From Nocardia sp. XZ_19_385 (GTDB taxonomy: Bacteria > Actinomycetota > Actinomycetes > Mycobacteriales > Mycobacteriaceae), in assembly GCF_015355755.1 (NCBI RefSeq), contig NZ_JACVEE010000002.1, positions 2,294,001 to 2,358,000 on the forward strand: 64,000 nt of DNA. The letters run 5' to 3'. Both the position numbers and the translations under genes were made by a program. The notes under the pieces were generated by a model. The model worked only from the letters and a program-made list of their open reading frames with translations, did no database searches and was not told the origin of the DNA. Positions 1 to 10,200 of this stretch are shown one piece after another. How positions within the stretch are numbered: position 1 is the stretch's first letter; each line of letters opens with the position of its first letter.

Positions 1-446
1 TGCTCACCGCGCGCACCGACGAGGTCGACTTTGTCGTCGGGCTGGACGCGGGCGCCGACGATTACGTGGGCAAACCGTTCCGGCTCGCCGAGTTGCTGGC
101 CCGGGTGCGAGCCCTGTTGCGCCGCAGCGGAATCGGCGACGAAGCGGTCGAGGTCGGCGGGATCCGGCTGGAGCCGGCCGCGCGCCGGGTCATGGTCAAC
201 GGCGTCGAGATCGGCTTGGCCAACAAGGAATACGAACTGCTCAAGGTGCTGATCGACCGGGCCGGTCAGGTGGTGCCGCGCGAGACCATCCTGCGCGAGG
301 TCTGGGGCGACGCGGAATTGCGCGGCTCCAAGACCTTGGACATGCACATGTCGTGGCTACGCCGCAAGATCGGCGACGAGGGACCGATGGCGGAGCGCCG
401 CATCGTCACCGTGCGCGGTGTCGGTTTCCGGCTGAACACCGACTGA
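1..446 (+). CDS. OmpR-family response regulator, C-terminal part (5' end outside window)
   Basis: This is the DNA-binding partner of the sensor kinase that follows. The frame is open from base 3. The first residues are the end of a receiver domain: the GLDAGADDY stretch and the conserved Lys of GKPF, which normally contacts the phosphorylated Asp. The phospho-acceptor Asp itself lies upstream of the window. From about base 150 the product is a winged-helix Trans_reg_C domain (NKEYELLKVL, REVWG, DMHMSWLRRKIG, VRGVGFRL), typical of OmpR/PhoB activators. The stop is one base before the GTG of the kinase gene, so the two are co-transcribed. The stimulus and targets cannot be read from the sequence. 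Confidence 0.95.
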   Translation, partial: LTARTDEVDFVVGLDAGADDYVGKPFRLAELLARVRALLRRSGIGDEAVEVGGIRLEPAARRVMVNGVEIGLANKEYELLKVLIDRAGQVVPRETILREVWGDAELRGSKTLDMHMSWLRRKIGDEGPMAERRIVTVRGVGFRLNTD

Positions 447-447
447 C

Positions 448-1755
448 GTGCGCCGCCGAATCCTGCGGTCCATGCTCACCGTGCTGACCATCACCACGGT
501 GGTGCTCGGTGTGCCGCTGACCTATACGGCGTGGCTGTGGGTGGAGGACATCACCCGTACCGATCTGCGCGGCCGGTTGGACCGGATCGCGGTGGAGGTG
601 ATCGCGCAGGAGCAGGCCGACGGCCTGGTGCGCGGCGGCCTCGATATCCGGACGGTGCGGCCGCTGGTGCCCAAGGACGGCAAGCTCACCATCGTCTATC
701 CGACCCCACAGGACAGTGCCTCGCGGATCGATATCGGCGCCGACGCGGTCGCGGATCCGCTGATGGAGTCGCTGGCCATGGGCATTTCGGGATCACTGCG
801 GCTGGAGGTGCCGAGCGGGCCGATGCACGCCAAGCAGCGGCAGGCGGTCGCGGCGGTGGCGCTGGCGGTGCTGGCTTCGCTGGGTGCCGCGGTGGCGGTC
901 GCGGTGGTGACCGCGCGCCGGGTGGCCGATCCGCTGCGCGATGTGGCGGCGCGGGCCGCGCGGCTGGCGATGGGTGACTTCCGGCCCGATCCGCGCCGGC
1001 ACGGCATCTCCGAACTGGATCGCGTCTCCGATGTGCTGGACTCGGCGACCGTGGAGATCGCCGGACGATTGCAGCGCGAGCACGCACTGGTCGCGGATGT
1101 CTCGCATCAGTTGCGGTCCCGGCTCACCGCGGTGCGCTTGCGCCTGGACGAGTTGTCCACGCACACCGATCCGGAGGTCGTGCACGAGGCCGAGGAGGCG
1201 ATGGCGCAGGTCGACCGGCTCACCGAGGCGATCGACGATCTGGTGCGCGCCTCCCGCGACGAGGACGCCGCGGACCGCGATCCGATCCCGGTGATGGACG
1301 AACTGCGCGGTGTCGTCGCGGAATGGCGGCATCCGTTCAGTGACGTGGGCCGGGAGCTGGTCCTCACCGGCGACAAGATGCTGACGGCGCCGATCACCGC
1401 GCAACGGCTGCGGGAGGCGGTCGCGGTGCTGGTCGACAACGCCCTGATGCACGGCGGCGGGACCTGCACGGTATCGGTGCGCACGGTCCGCCCCGGGAAT
1501 GCGCGCGAGCCACTGGTGTGTGTGGAGGTCGCCGACGAGGGCGAGGGCGTGCGGGACGAGCTCGCGCCACACATCTTCGATCGTGGTTTCTCGGCCGGTG
1601 GATCGACCGGTGTGGGCCTTGCGCTGGCCCGGGCACTCATCGAGGCCGATGGTGGGCGATTGGAGCTGCAGCGGCGCAGGCCGGCCCTGTTCGCGGTGTT
1701 CCTGGGCGCTTCGGCGCCGCGGATATCGAACGCGGTGATTCCGGAACCGCGTTAG
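448..1755 (+). CDS. Two-component sensor histidine kinase
   Basis: A 435-aa membrane kinase that would phosphorylate the preceding response regulator. A membrane segment near residues 9-31 and a second near 130-153 flank a short extracytoplasmic sensor region. A HAMP-like linker follows, then a HisKA helix with the phospho-acceptor His in DVSHQLRSRL. The ATPase domain shows an N-box (VDNALMHGG), DEGEGV and GVGLALARAL. The start is the GTG one base after the regulator stop. The gene meets the next one tail to tail with a 4-bp overlap of stop codons. The kinase lacks extra cytoplasmic PAS or GAF domains, so the signal is probably perceived outside the membrane; the ligand is unknown. Confidence 0.95.
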   Translation: MRRRILRSMLTVLTITTVVLGVPLTYTAWLWVEDITRTDLRGRLDRIAVEVIAQEQADGLVRGGLDIRTVRPLVPKDGKLTIVYPTPQDSASRIDIGADAVADPLMESLAMGISGSLRLEVPSGPMHAKQRQAVAAVALAVLASLGAAVAVAVVTARRVADPLRDVAARAARLAMGDFRPDPRRHGISELDRVSDVLDSATVEIAGRLQREHALVADVSHQLRSRLTAVRLRLDELSTHTDPEVVHEAEEAMAQVDRLTEAIDDLVRASRDEDAADRDPIPVMDELRGVVAEWRHPFSDVGRELVLTGDKMLTAPITAQRLREAVAVLVDNALMHGGGTCTVSVRTVRPGNAREPLVCVEVADEGEGVRDELAPHIFDRGFSAGGSTGVGLALARALIEADGGRLELQRRRPALFAVFLGASAPRISNAVIPEPR

Positions 1756-2300
1756 CTGTGGCCGAGCTGCTCCTGCTCGATCAGGAACTCGTCCTCGAAC
1801 TCCTCGACCAGCTGGTTCATCTCGTCGGGGAAGACCCAGCGCCGCATGGCCCAGAACCGGAACGCCATCTGCAGCAGATTGCCGATGACGAACGCGCTGA
1901 TGAAGTCGGCGATGTTCTCGACCATCAGGCTGACATCGGGAACGCGCAGGTCGAAGACGTAACTGGAGACCCACAGCGGGAGGAAGCTCAGCACCACGCC
2001 GACGCCGCTGACGCCGAAGAACAGCAGGGCTTCGTGATGACGTTCGCGTCCGCCCCGGTTCCGGAACGACCATTCACGGTTGAGAATGTAGGACGCGATG
2101 ACGGCGATGACGCCGGAAATGATCTTGGCGGTGACCGGCTTCTCGGTCAGCACGGTCAGCTTCAGGAAGTAGAAGATGCCGCTGTCGATGACGAACGTGA
2201 TGCCCCCGACGATGGCGAACTTGATCAGCTCGTGGTGGCGGAAAGCGATCTCCGCCAGGGGTCTGGGGAGAACGTTGACCACGCCGTCGACGAATGACAC
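1752..2300 (-). CDS. GtrA-family membrane protein
   Basis: A 182-aa protein with four predicted membrane segments (around residues 24-45, 58-75, 91-113 and 125-148) and the GtrA family pattern: FAIVGGITFVIDSGIF near the N-terminus and NREWSFRN after the second segment. GtrA proteins are thought to flip or hand over polyprenyl-linked sugars for cell-wall glycosylation. The C-terminus is unusually acidic (EEFEDEFLIEQEQ). It is divergent from purK. The same arrangement of a GtrA-like gene beside purK-purE-fadE25 occurs in M. tuberculosis (Rv3277 region), which supports orthology. The exact substrate is unknown. Confidence 0.9.
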   Translation of the reverse strand: MSFVDGVVNVLPRPLAEIAFRHHELIKFAIVGGITFVIDSGIFYFLKLTVLTEKPVTAKIISGVIAVIASYILNREWSFRNRGGRERHHEALLFFGVSGVGVVLSFLPLWVSSYVFDLRVPDVSLMVENIADFISAFVIGNLLQMAFRFWAMRRWVFPDEMNQLVEEFEDEFLIEQEQLGHS

Positions 2301-2339
2301 AAGGATCGAGTGTACCGGTAGCGATCATTCCCTCCCGAC

Positions 2340-3563
2340 ATGACAAGATTCCGTGACGTGACCCCCGCACGATTCTCCGATCAATCTGCTATGCCCACCG
2401 TGACCATGGTCGGTGGCGGTCAGCTCGCGCGGATGACCCACCAGGCGGCGATCGCGCTCGGGCAGCGGCTGCGGGTGCTCGCCGAGAATCCCGATGATCC
2501 GGCCGCTCAGGTCAGCCCCGAGGTGGTGCTCGGCAGCCACACCGATCTGGCCGCGCTGCGCAAAGCGGCGACCGGGTCGCACGCGCTCACCTTCGATCAC
2601 GAAGGCGTGCCGACCGAGCATCTGGAAGCGCTGGTCGCCGAGGGCGTGAACGTGCAACCGCCGCCGTCCGCGCTGGTGTTCGCGCAGGACAAGCTGGCGA
2701 TGCGCGTCAAGCTGTCCGGGCTGGGTCTGCCGGTGCCCGCGTTCACCGCGGTGACCACGGTGGCCGATGCGGTGCGCTTCGGTGACGAGCACGGCTGGCC
2801 GTTCGTGCTGAAGGCGGTGCGTGGCGGTTACGACGGGCGCGGAGTGTGGATGCCGGAGGACGCCGCGGCGACCGAGACCATCGTGACCGAGCAGCTCGCG
2901 CGCGGCGTGCAGTTGCTGGCCGAGGCGAAGGTGGACCTGAAGCGCGAACTGTCGGCCATGGTGGCGCGCTCGCCCTATGGTCAGGCCGCGACCTGGCCCG
3001 TCGTCGAAACCGTGCAGCGCAACGGTCAGTGCGCCGTCGTCATCGCGCCCGCACCGGGCTTGTCCGAGGCCAAGGAGACGCAAGCCGAATTGCTGGCGCT
3101 GAACCTGGCGAAGGAACTCGGCGTCGTCGGCGCGATGGCCGTGGAGCTCTTCGAAACCCACGACGGCGAACTCCTGGTCAACGAGCTCGCCATGCGCCCG
3201 CACAACTCCGGCCACTGGGGCATGGACGGCGCCCGCACCGGCCAGTTCGAACAGCATCTGCGCGCCGTCCTCGACTACCCGCTCGGTGACACCAGCCCGC
3301 TGGCCCCGGTCACCGTGATGGCCAACATCCTCGGCGCGCCCGAGGCGCCGGCGATGTCGATGGACGAGCGCCTGCACCACCTGTTCGCGCGACTGCCGCA
3401 GGCGAAGGTGCACATGTACGGCAAGAGCGAACGCCCGGACCGCAAGATCGGGCACATCAACGTGCTCGGCGACGACGTCGCGGTGGTGCGAGAGCAGGCA
3501 GAGCGAGCGGCGCACTGGATGTCGCACGCGGTTTGGACCGACGGATGGGACCCCCACCAGTGA
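2340..3563 (+). CDS. purK: 5-(carboxyamino)imidazole ribonucleotide synthase
   Basis: PurK is an ATP-grasp enzyme that carboxylates aminoimidazole ribonucleotide with bicarbonate and ATP in de novo purine synthesis. The N-terminal [12 protein letters not shown] motif, the ATP-grasp core ([16 protein letters not shown]) and the [12 protein letters not shown] motif near the C-terminus are diagnostic. The ORF gives 407 aa from ATG 2340. An internal ATG at 2391 ([10 protein letters not shown]) would also give a full domain, and neither start has a clear ribosome binding site, so the start is uncertain. It overlaps purE by 4 bp (GTGA), so the two enzymes that act in succession are translationally coupled. 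Confidence 0.97.
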   Translation: MTRFRDVTPARFSDQSAMPTVTMVGGGQLARMTHQAAIALGQRLRVLAENPDDPAAQVSPEVVLGSHTDLAALRKAATGSHALTFDHEGVPTEHLEALVAEGVNVQPPPSALVFAQDKLAMRVKLSGLGLPVPAFTAVTTVADAVRFGDEHGWPFVLKAVRGGYDGRGVWMPEDAAATETIVTEQLARGVQLLAEAKVDLKRELSAMVARSPYGQAATWPVVETVQRNGQCAVVIAPAPGLSEAKETQAELLALNLAKELGVVGAMAVELFETHDGELLVNELAMRPHNSGHWGMDGARTGQFEQHLRAVLDYPLGDTSPLAPVTVMANILGAPEAPAMSMDERLHHLFARLPQAKVHMYGKSERPDRKIGHINVLGDDVAVVREQAERAAHWMSHAVWTDGWDPHQ

Positions 3564-4066
3564 GTAATCTTGGACCGCAGGTCGGCCTGATCATGGGCAG
3601 CGACTCCGACTGGCCCACCATGGAAGCCGCCGCGGAAGCCTTGGCGGAGTTCGGTATTCGCTTCGAGGTCGGCGTCGTCTCCGCCCACCGCACCCCCCAG
3701 CGCATGCTCGACTACGCCCGCGACGCCGCCGGCCGCGGCATCCAGGTCATCATCGCGGGCGCCGGCGGCGCCGCCCACCTCCCCGGCATGGTCGCCTCCG
3801 CCACCCCCCTCCCGGTCATCGGCGTCCCCGTCCCCTTGAAATACCTCGACGGCATGGACTCCCTGCTCTCCATCGTCCAAATGCCCGCCGGCGTCCCGGT
3901 AGCCACCGTCTCCATCGGCGGCGCCCGCAACGCGGGCCTGCTCGCCGTCCGCATCCTCGCCGCCCACGACCCCGAACTCCGTTCCCGCATGGAGCAATTC
4001 CAAGCCGGCCTGGAAAAAATGGTCCTCGAAAAGGACCAGGCCCTCCGCACCAAACTCCTGGGCTAA
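3560..4066 (+). CDS. purE: N5-carboxyaminoimidazole ribonucleotide mutase
   Basis: PurE moves the carboxyl group made by PurK from N5 to C4 to give CAIR. The family signatures are [19 protein letters not shown] and [14 protein letters not shown] place the start at GTG 3560, which overlaps the purK stop as GTGA and gives 168 aa. The longer in-frame ATG at 3533 would add nine residues inside purK and is less likely. The 3' half is strikingly C-rich at wobble positions. The stop TAATG shares its last base with the next start, so the TetR regulator belongs to the same transcript. Confidence 0.97.
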   Translation: MSNLGPQVGLIMGSDSDWPTMEAAAEALAEFGIRFEVGVVSAHRTPQRMLDYARDAAGRGIQVIIAGAGGAAHLPGMVASATPLPVIGVPVPLKYLDGMDSLLSIVQMPAGVPVATVSIGGARNAGLLAVRILAAHDPELRSRMEQFQAGLEKMVLEKDQALRTKLLG

Positions 4067-4734
4067 TGAGCACCGACGACGCCGCGCAGTTCCGGCTGGC
4101 GGTGGTGGATCAGGCGTTGCGGTTGTTCGCCGAGAAGGGGTATGAGGCGACGACTGTCGACGAGATCGCGGAGGCCGCGGGGATCAGCAGGCGGACGTTC
4201 TTTCGGCAGTTTCGGTCGAAGGAGGATGTGATCTTCGCTGATCACGAGTCGCAGTTGGCGCGGGCGGCGGCGGATTTGGCGGCGGCGCAAGGGGATCCGT
4301 GGGATGCGGTGTGCGCGGCGGTGGTGGGGGTGTTCGAGCGGTTCACGCAGTGGCGGGAGATCGCGGCGCGGCGGTATCGGGTGGTGCGGCGGGTGCCGGC
4401 GTTGCGGGAACGCGAGATCGTGACGGTGTTCCGGTATGAGCGGTTGTTCACCGATTATCTGCGGGAGCGGTTGCCGGAGTCGCCGGATCTGGCGCGGGTG
4501 CAGTTCACGGCCGCGGTGACGGCGACGCACAACTATCTGCTGCGGCGGATGGTGCGCGGGGAGTCGGATGCGGGGGCCGCGGATTTGCGGGTGGAGCTGG
4601 CGGCGATTCCGCGCGGGCCGGGGGCGGCGCGCTCCGCCGACGAGATGGTGGTCGCGGTGTTTCCGCGGGACATGCCGTCACGGCAGGTAGCCGATCTTGT
4701 GGCGCGCAAGCTGGGTACGCTGGAATCTGATTAA
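4066..4734 (+). CDS. TetR-family transcriptional regulator
   Basis: A 222-aa one-domain-plus-ligand-pocket regulator. The N-terminal helix-turn-helix is clear (TTVDEIAEAAGISRRTFFRQF, residues about 27-47). The C-terminal part is helical with a family-like KEDVIFADHE transition. It starts on the last base of the purE stop but is read towards fadE25, 138 bp downstream. Two near-identical palindromes (4746-4758 and 4812-4824) occupy that gap and are the obvious candidate operators. Most likely it represses fadE25 and responds to an acyl-CoA; that is inference from position. In M. tuberculosis purE and fadE25 are adjacent without this regulator, so it is an insertion into a conserved block. Confidence 0.92.
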   Translation: MSTDDAAQFRLAVVDQALRLFAEKGYEATTVDEIAEAAGISRRTFFRQFRSKEDVIFADHESQLARAAADLAAAQGDPWDAVCAAVVGVFERFTQWREIAARRYRVVRRVPALREREIVTVFRYERLFTDYLRERLPESPDLARVQFTAAVTATHNYLLRRMVRGESDAGAADLRVELAAIPRGPGAARSADEMVVAVFPRDMPSRQVADLVARKLGTLESD

Positions 4735-4745
4735 ACGTGTGAACT

Positions 4746-4758
4746 GACACTCAGTGCC
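4746..4758. promoter_or_regulatory. Palindromic operator, copy 1
   Basis: GACACTCAGTGCC is a 6-1-6 inverted repeat with one mismatch. It lies 11 bp after the TetR regulator stop and repeats almost exactly 66 bp downstream. It is probably a TetR-family operator. Confidence 0.6.
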
Positions 4759-4793
4759 ACGAAGAATCTGCATGTAGTTCCCAAGCGCACGCG

Positions 4794-4799
4794 TATACT
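4794..4799 (+). promoter_or_regulatory. Possible -10 box for the fadE25 promoter
   Basis: TATACT matches the actinobacterial -10 consensus. It lies between the two palindromes, placing the likely transcription start just before or at operator copy 2. No convincing -35 was seen. Confidence 0.4.
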
Positions 4800-4811
4800 C
4801 GAACCTAACAT

Positions 4812-4824
4812 GGCACTCAGTGCC
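4812..4824. promoter_or_regulatory. Palindromic operator, copy 2
   Basis: GGCACTCAGTGCC is a perfect 6-bp inverted repeat around one central base. Its position just downstream of the TATACT box is what a repressor site would look like. The neighbouring TetR protein is the natural ligand; no binding data are available. Confidence 0.65.
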
Positions 4825-4872
4825 TACTAACTTTCAGCAAGCTCTGCGTTGACGACCCAGGAGTGTGCCCCC

Positions 4873-6033
4873 ATGGCGGGAAACCCGGATTTCGATCTGT
4901 TCAAGCTCGAGGACTTCCACGACGAACTGCGCGCGGCGATCCGCGGGCTGGCGGAGAAGGAAATCGCCCCGCACGCCAAGGATGTGGACGGCAACTCCCG
5001 CTTCCCGCAGGAGGCGCTCACGGCGCTGAACGCCGCCGGCTTCAACGCCGTGCACGTGCCCGAGGCTTACGGCGGCCAGGGCGCCGACTCGGTCGCCACC
5101 TGCATCGTGATCGAAGAGGTCGCCCGCGTCTGCGGTTCCTCCTCGCTGATTCCCGCGGTCAACAAGCTCGGCACCATGGGCCTGATCCTGAACGGCTCGG
5201 AAGAGCTGAAGCAGAAGGTGCTCGCCGACCTCGTCGCCGGCAAAATGGCCTCCTACGCGCTGTCCGAGCGTGAGGCCGGCTCCGACGCCGCCTCCATGCG
5301 CACCCGCGCCAAGCAGGACGGCGAGGGCTGGATCCTCAACGGCTCCAAGTGCTGGATCACCAACGGCGGCAAGTCCGATTGGTACACCGTCATGGCGGTG
5401 ACCGACGCCGACAAGGGCGCCAACGGCATCTCCGCGTTCATGGTGCACAAGGACGACGAGGGCTTTGTCGTCGGACCGCTCGAGCACAAGCTGGGCATCA
5501 AGGGTTCCCCGACCGCCGAGCTGTACTTCGAGAACTGCAAGGTCCCGGGCGACCGCATCATCGGCGAGCCGGGCACCGGCTTCAAGACCGCACTGCAGAC
5601 CCTGGACCACACCCGCCCGACCATCGGCGCGCAGGCCGTCGGTCTCGCGCAGGGCGCCCTGGACGCCGCGATCGCTTACACCAAGGACCGCAAGCAGTTC
5701 GGCAAGACGATCGCGAGCTTCCAGAACACCGAGTTCATGCTGGCCGACATGGCGATGAAGATCGAGGCCGCGCGCCTGATGGTCTACACCTCGGCCGCCC
5801 GCGCCGAGCGGGGCGAGAAGAACCTGGGCTTCATCTCCGCCGCCGCCAAGTGCTTCGCCTCCGATGTGGCCATGGAGGTCACCACCAACGCGGTGCAGCT
5901 GTTCGGTGGCGCCGGCTACACCACCGACTTCCCGGTGGAGCGGATGATGCGCGACGCCAAGATCACCCAGATCTACGAGGGCACCAACCAGATCCAGCGC
6001 GTCGTCATGTCGCGCGCGCTGCTGCGCGGCTGA
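4873..6033 (+). CDS. fadE25: Acyl-CoA dehydrogenase, FadE25-like
   Basis: An FAD flavoenzyme that introduces the alpha-beta double bond in acyl-CoA. The 386-aa product is full length. It carries YALSEREAGSDAASM (FAD and substrate binding), DHTRPTIGAQAVG, GGAGYTTDFPVERMMRDAKI and the catalytic Glu in QIYEGTNQIQR. I use ATG 4873, preceded by GGAG; the upstream TTG at 4849 lacks a ribosome binding site. Sequence pattern and position behind purE match M. tuberculosis FadE25. Its physiological substrate is unsettled. Expression is probably governed by the TetR protein upstream. Confidence 0.95.
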   Translation: MAGNPDFDLFKLEDFHDELRAAIRGLAEKEIAPHAKDVDGNSRFPQEALTALNAAGFNAVHVPEAYGGQGADSVATCIVIEEVARVCGSSSLIPAVNKLGTMGLILNGSEELKQKVLADLVAGKMASYALSEREAGSDAASMRTRAKQDGEGWILNGSKCWITNGGKSDWYTVMAVTDADKGANGISAFMVHKDDEGFVVGPLEHKLGIKGSPTAELYFENCKVPGDRIIGEPGTGFKTALQTLDHTRPTIGAQAVGLAQGALDAAIAYTKDRKQFGKTIASFQNTEFMLADMAMKIEAARLMVYTSAARAERGEKNLGFISAAAKCFASDVAMEVTTNAVQLFGGAGYTTDFPVERMMRDAKITQIYEGTNQIQRVVMSRALLRG

Positions 6034-6064
6034 GCCCAGGTTCGGCTGCGCAATCAGCTTTCCG

Positions 6065-6110
6065 ACCGAGTGGTCCGGGGCGAATTAGTCTCGGGCCACT
6101 CGGTTTTTTT
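6065..6110 (+). terminator. Rho-independent terminator of the fadE25 transcript
   Basis: The stem ACCGAGTGG / CCACTCGGT (6065-6073 with 6096-6104) is followed directly by a run of seven T. This is a textbook intrinsic terminator, 31 bp behind the stop. Confidence 0.9.
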
Positions 6111-6455
6111 GTGCCCGGATCTCGAACGTTGCGGGAGCGCAATAATTCCGATGCCGATAAGTTCTTTATTCGTGTCCTTCTAAAGCAGTTCCAGCGCTGC
6201 GAAGACAATGGTTTACCGAGTCGGTAGCGCGGGTGAACCCCTGCGGGGTTAGGGAATACGGCAGGAAATGACCTTGGCCGCGAGATGGCCAGTGACCTGG
6301 CCATTCTGAGTATTTCGAGAAAACTTGGCGGCGCGTTACAGATTCCGGTCGGCGAATTTTGCGAATCCCTGCCCCCAAAATTAGGGACCTGATAATGGGT
6401 GTGAATCGGCATCAGAAGGGTGGATACTCGACTTCGTAACGTGACGAGGTGACGT
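6111..6455. other. Intergenic region before the NRPS locus
   Basis: About 345 bp with visibly lower GC than its surroundings and no ORF with coding character. It must contain the promoter of the DUF6875-like gene and NRPS, but I could not pick a convincing -10/-35 pair or operator. The only clear signal is the ribosome binding site GAGGTG just before ATG 6456. Confidence 0.5.
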
Positions 6456-7205
6456 ATGACCAAGATCGTTATCGGACCGCGGTCGGGGATGAATTGGATC
6501 CCGCTGTCCATGAGCGATTTACCCTGCCCATTCACGAGAGTGACGGTGGATATTGTCCGCGGGTGGGCCGAAGATCATTTGACCGAGCACACGCCCGCGC
6601 TCGGCCGGGACGGGCCCGTGTGCCCATATGTCGGACCATCAATCCGGCGCGACCTGATGTGGATCGGGCAGATCCCCGGCGCACAACCGCGGCCGTCATT
6701 CGTGCGGCAGGTGCTCGCCGACGCGCTGGAGCTTTTTCCCGAGTTGCCGCCCACCGAGGGCGGGGCGGCGGTGCTGCGCACGCTGATCACCGTGCTGCCC
6801 GATGTGCGTGATTACACGCTCATCGATGAGCTGCACGCGGAACTCAAGACCGAGTTCGTTGCGCAAGGCACCATGCTCGGCCAGTTCTATCCCGGCTGCG
6901 ACCAGCCCGGACTGTGGAACAAGGACTTTCGGCCGTTGGATGCGCCGATCGCGATGCTGGTGGTGCGGACCATGATGACCACCGACTTCCCGTTCCTGCT
7001 GGCGCGGCCGGAATGGATGACGGCCTACGTGAAGAAGTTCGCGCCCAGCCTGCCCGCGCACGTGCGGCACGCCGTGGTGAGCCGATTGACCGCGCCGCAG
7101 GGTAGCGACGTCGCGGCCTATGAACTGCAACCCGACCCGGCGCCTGCCGCGCCCGGCCGGACCAATGGCAAACCGGTCCATGCCGGACCGCGTCGCGCCG
7201 ACTAG
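6456..7205 (+). CDS. DUF6875-like protein next to NRPS
   Basis: A 249-aa soluble protein without a signal peptide or membrane segment. Recognisable blocks are CPFTRVTVD and VCPYVGPSIRRDLMW in the first quarter, then IDELHAELKTEFVAQG, LGQFYPGCDQPGLWNKDF and MMTTDFPFLL. From memory this block order is that of the DUF6875 family, often found beside NRPS genes in actinomycetes; the function is unknown. The start has GAGGTG at a good distance. Its stop is 22 bp before the NRPS start, so it is the first gene of a two-gene operon and probably acts on, or protects, the NRPS product or its building block. The last 30 residues are Pro/Ala-rich and probably disordered. Confidence 0.75.
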   Translation: MTKIVIGPRSGMNWIPLSMSDLPCPFTRVTVDIVRGWAEDHLTEHTPALGRDGPVCPYVGPSIRRDLMWIGQIPGAQPRPSFVRQVLADALELFPELPPTEGGAAVLRTLITVLPDVRDYTLIDELHAELKTEFVAQGTMLGQFYPGCDQPGLWNKDFRPLDAPIAMLVVRTMMTTDFPFLLARPEWMTAYVKKFAPSLPAHVRHAVVSRLTAPQGSDVAAYELQPDPAPAAPGRTNGKPVHAGPRRAD

Positions 7206-7227
7206 ATTTTTTTGGGGGGAACACCTG

Positions 7228-10200
7228 ATGACGCACGGATTTTCGTCTACCCGCGGCTCGGATTCCGGAATCCGCACCGAGTTTCCGCTGGGGCCCGCGC
7301 AGCTCGGCTTCTGGTACGCCCAGCAGTTGGACCCGCAGGTGCCGCTGTACGAGGCGCAATACATCGAGATGCGCGGGCCACTGGAGGTGGACACGCTGTT
7401 GCGGGCCACCCGCCGGGCGGGACGCGAAATAGGTTCGGTGCTGGTGCGATTGGTGCAGCGCGCGGATGGTCCGCATCAGGTGGTGGACACGCGGCAGGAG
7501 CCGCTGGTCATTTACCGGGATTTGCGTGCCGCAGCCGATCCGGAGGCCGAAGCCATGGCCTGGATGCGCTCGGATGTGGCTGCGCCGATAGATCTTTCGG
7601 CGGATCGACTCGCACTGATCGCGGTGTTACGGGTCGGGCCGGAGCGGGTGCTGTCGTACTCGCGCATCCATCATGTGGCGCTCGATGGGTTCGGCTCGGT
7701 GACGATGTTGTACCGGGTGGCCGAGATCTACAACGCCGAACTCGCGGGGGTGGAGCCGAAACCTGCTGCGGCGGCTGATCTTTACGAGGTCTATCGCGCG
7801 GAGATGGACTATCGCGCGTCGAGCCGATTCGATTCCGATGCCGCCTACTGGGCCCAGCGGGTCGCCGGGATGCCCGAGCGCTGCAGCCTGGTCGAAGCGG
7901 CGGCGCCCGCGCGGGCGCTGGCGCAGCAGCATCGAATGATGCTGTCGCAGGGGCATACCGAGCTGCTCGTGGCCGCCGGGGAGCGCTTCGGTGTGGGTAC
8001 GCCCGCCCTGGTGATGGCCGCGCTCGCCGCCTACTACGGCCGGTTGACCGGCCTGCCGGAAGTGGTATTGAGCCTGCCGGTCTCCGGGCGCACCACCGCC
8101 ATGCTGCGGCGCTCGGGCGGAATGCTCGCCAACATGGTGCCCCTGCGTCTGGACGTCACCGAGCGCCGCACCGTCGGCGAGGTGCTCGATGCCATTCGGC
8201 TCGAGGTGTCGGGTGCGCTGCGGCATCAGCGTTTTCGCTACGAGGAGATGCGTGCGGCCGCCGACCCGGACGCGGCGGGTGGGCGTGGAGTGGTCGGGCC
8301 GGTGGTGAACATCGCGCTCTTCCCGACCGAGGTCGACTTCACCGGCGTCGACACCGACCTGGAGGTACTGACCTCGGGGCCCATCGAAGACCTCTTCGTC
8401 AACTTCTACCAGCACGGCGCGCACAGTCCGCTCCATCTGGACTTCCACGCCAACCCCGACCTGTACGACGAGGTTTCGCTGGCCAGGCATCATCAGCGTT
8501 TCCTGCGAATGTTCCGGTCGCTGCTCCTTGCGGGCCCGGAAACCCCGGTGCGAGAACTGAACTGCTTTCTGGACGACGAAATTCGGCTGCTCGAAGGAAT
8601 GCGCGGCGACCCGGCACCCCCACCGAAACTGCTTCCCGAGTTGCTGAACGAGGGCATGCGGGCGGTGGGCAAGCATGCCCCGGCGGTGGTCACACCCGGC
8701 TCGCACCGGGTCCTGACGTACGGCCAACTCGATGTCCAGGCCGATCGTCTCGCCCACACCCTCGCCGGCTTCGGCGTGGGCCCGGAGTCCAGTGTGCTGG
8801 TCGCGCTGCCCCGATCGGTGGACGGTGTCGTCGCGTTCTGGGGTGTGGCGCGCTCCGGTGCCGCCTATGTGCCCGTCGGCACGGGCAACCCGACCGAGCG
8901 GATCGCGCGGATGGCCGCCGAATCCGGTGCACGGCTGGGGATTACGGTGTCCGCGCACCGTGCGGCCCTGCCTTCGGACGTGCGGTGGATCCTGCTCGAC
9001 GAGCTGGATCTGTCCCGCGCCCTCGATATTTCGTGGCAACCGCCCTCGCCACATCCCGGCCACTCGGCGTATATCGTCTTCACCTCCGGCTCGACCGGTG
9101 TTCCGAAGGGCGTCAACGTAACCCATGCCGGATTGGCGGGACTCGTTGCCGCCGTGCGGAATTCCTACCGAGCCGAGCCCGGTTCCCGGGTCCTGCACTG
9201 CCTCAACCCGAGTTTCGATGCGGCCCTGCTGGAACTACTGGTGGCCTACACCGCGGGGGCGACCCTGGTAATCGCCGAGGGCGAGGTGCTGACCGGCTCC
9301 GACCTGGCCACCGTGATCGCCGAAAACGCCATCACCCACCTGTGTTCCACACCGGCCGTGCTCGCTACGCTGCCCGAGGGCGCCCTCGACGGGATCCAGG
9401 CGGTCTCCACCGGTGGCGAGGCCTGTCCACCGGAGGTGGTGGCCCGTTTCGCCGCAGGCCGGATGCTGCTGAATTCCTACGGGCCCTCCGAGTCCACGAT
9501 CGCCGCGACCTTCACCGAACCCATGGCGGTAGGCCAACTCTCGGGCCTCGGCAACCCGGTGCCCGGGATGGTCATGCTGGTCCTCGACCGTCGGCTGCGT
9601 CCGGTGCCGCTGGGCATGCCCGGCGAGCTGTACCTGGCCGGGCCTGCCCTGGCCCGCGGGTACGCGGGCCGATCCGTGCTGACCGCCGAACGATTCGCGG
9701 CCAACCCCTTCGGTGCGCCCGGCGACCGCATGTACCGCACCGGAGACCTGGTCCGCTGGCACGCGCAAGCCTCGACCGAGGGGGGCGCACCGATCCTGGA
9801 GTATGTGGGGCGCACCGACTTCCAGGTGAAGCTGCGTGGTGTACGGGTGGAACCCGGTGAGGTGGACGCGGTGCTGGCCGCCCATCCCGAGGTGGAAGCG
9901 GCGGTGACGGTGGCGCGGGCCGGTGCGGCCGACACGATGGTGCTGGCCTCCTACGTCGTGCTCCATCATCGCCGAGATAGCCAGCCGGGCAACCGAATCG
10001 ATGTAGCGGCGGTGCGCGAGTTCTGTGGTCGCAGGCTGCCCGCGCACATGGTGCCCAGCACGATCACCGTGCTGACGGAGCTCCCGCTGAGCGGCAACGG
10101 CAAACTGGACCGCCGTGCGCTGCCCGCACCGGAGGTCCGGTCCGGCCGCTACCGCCCGCCGGCCACTCGCACCGAACGCGCCATCGCCGATACCTTCGGT

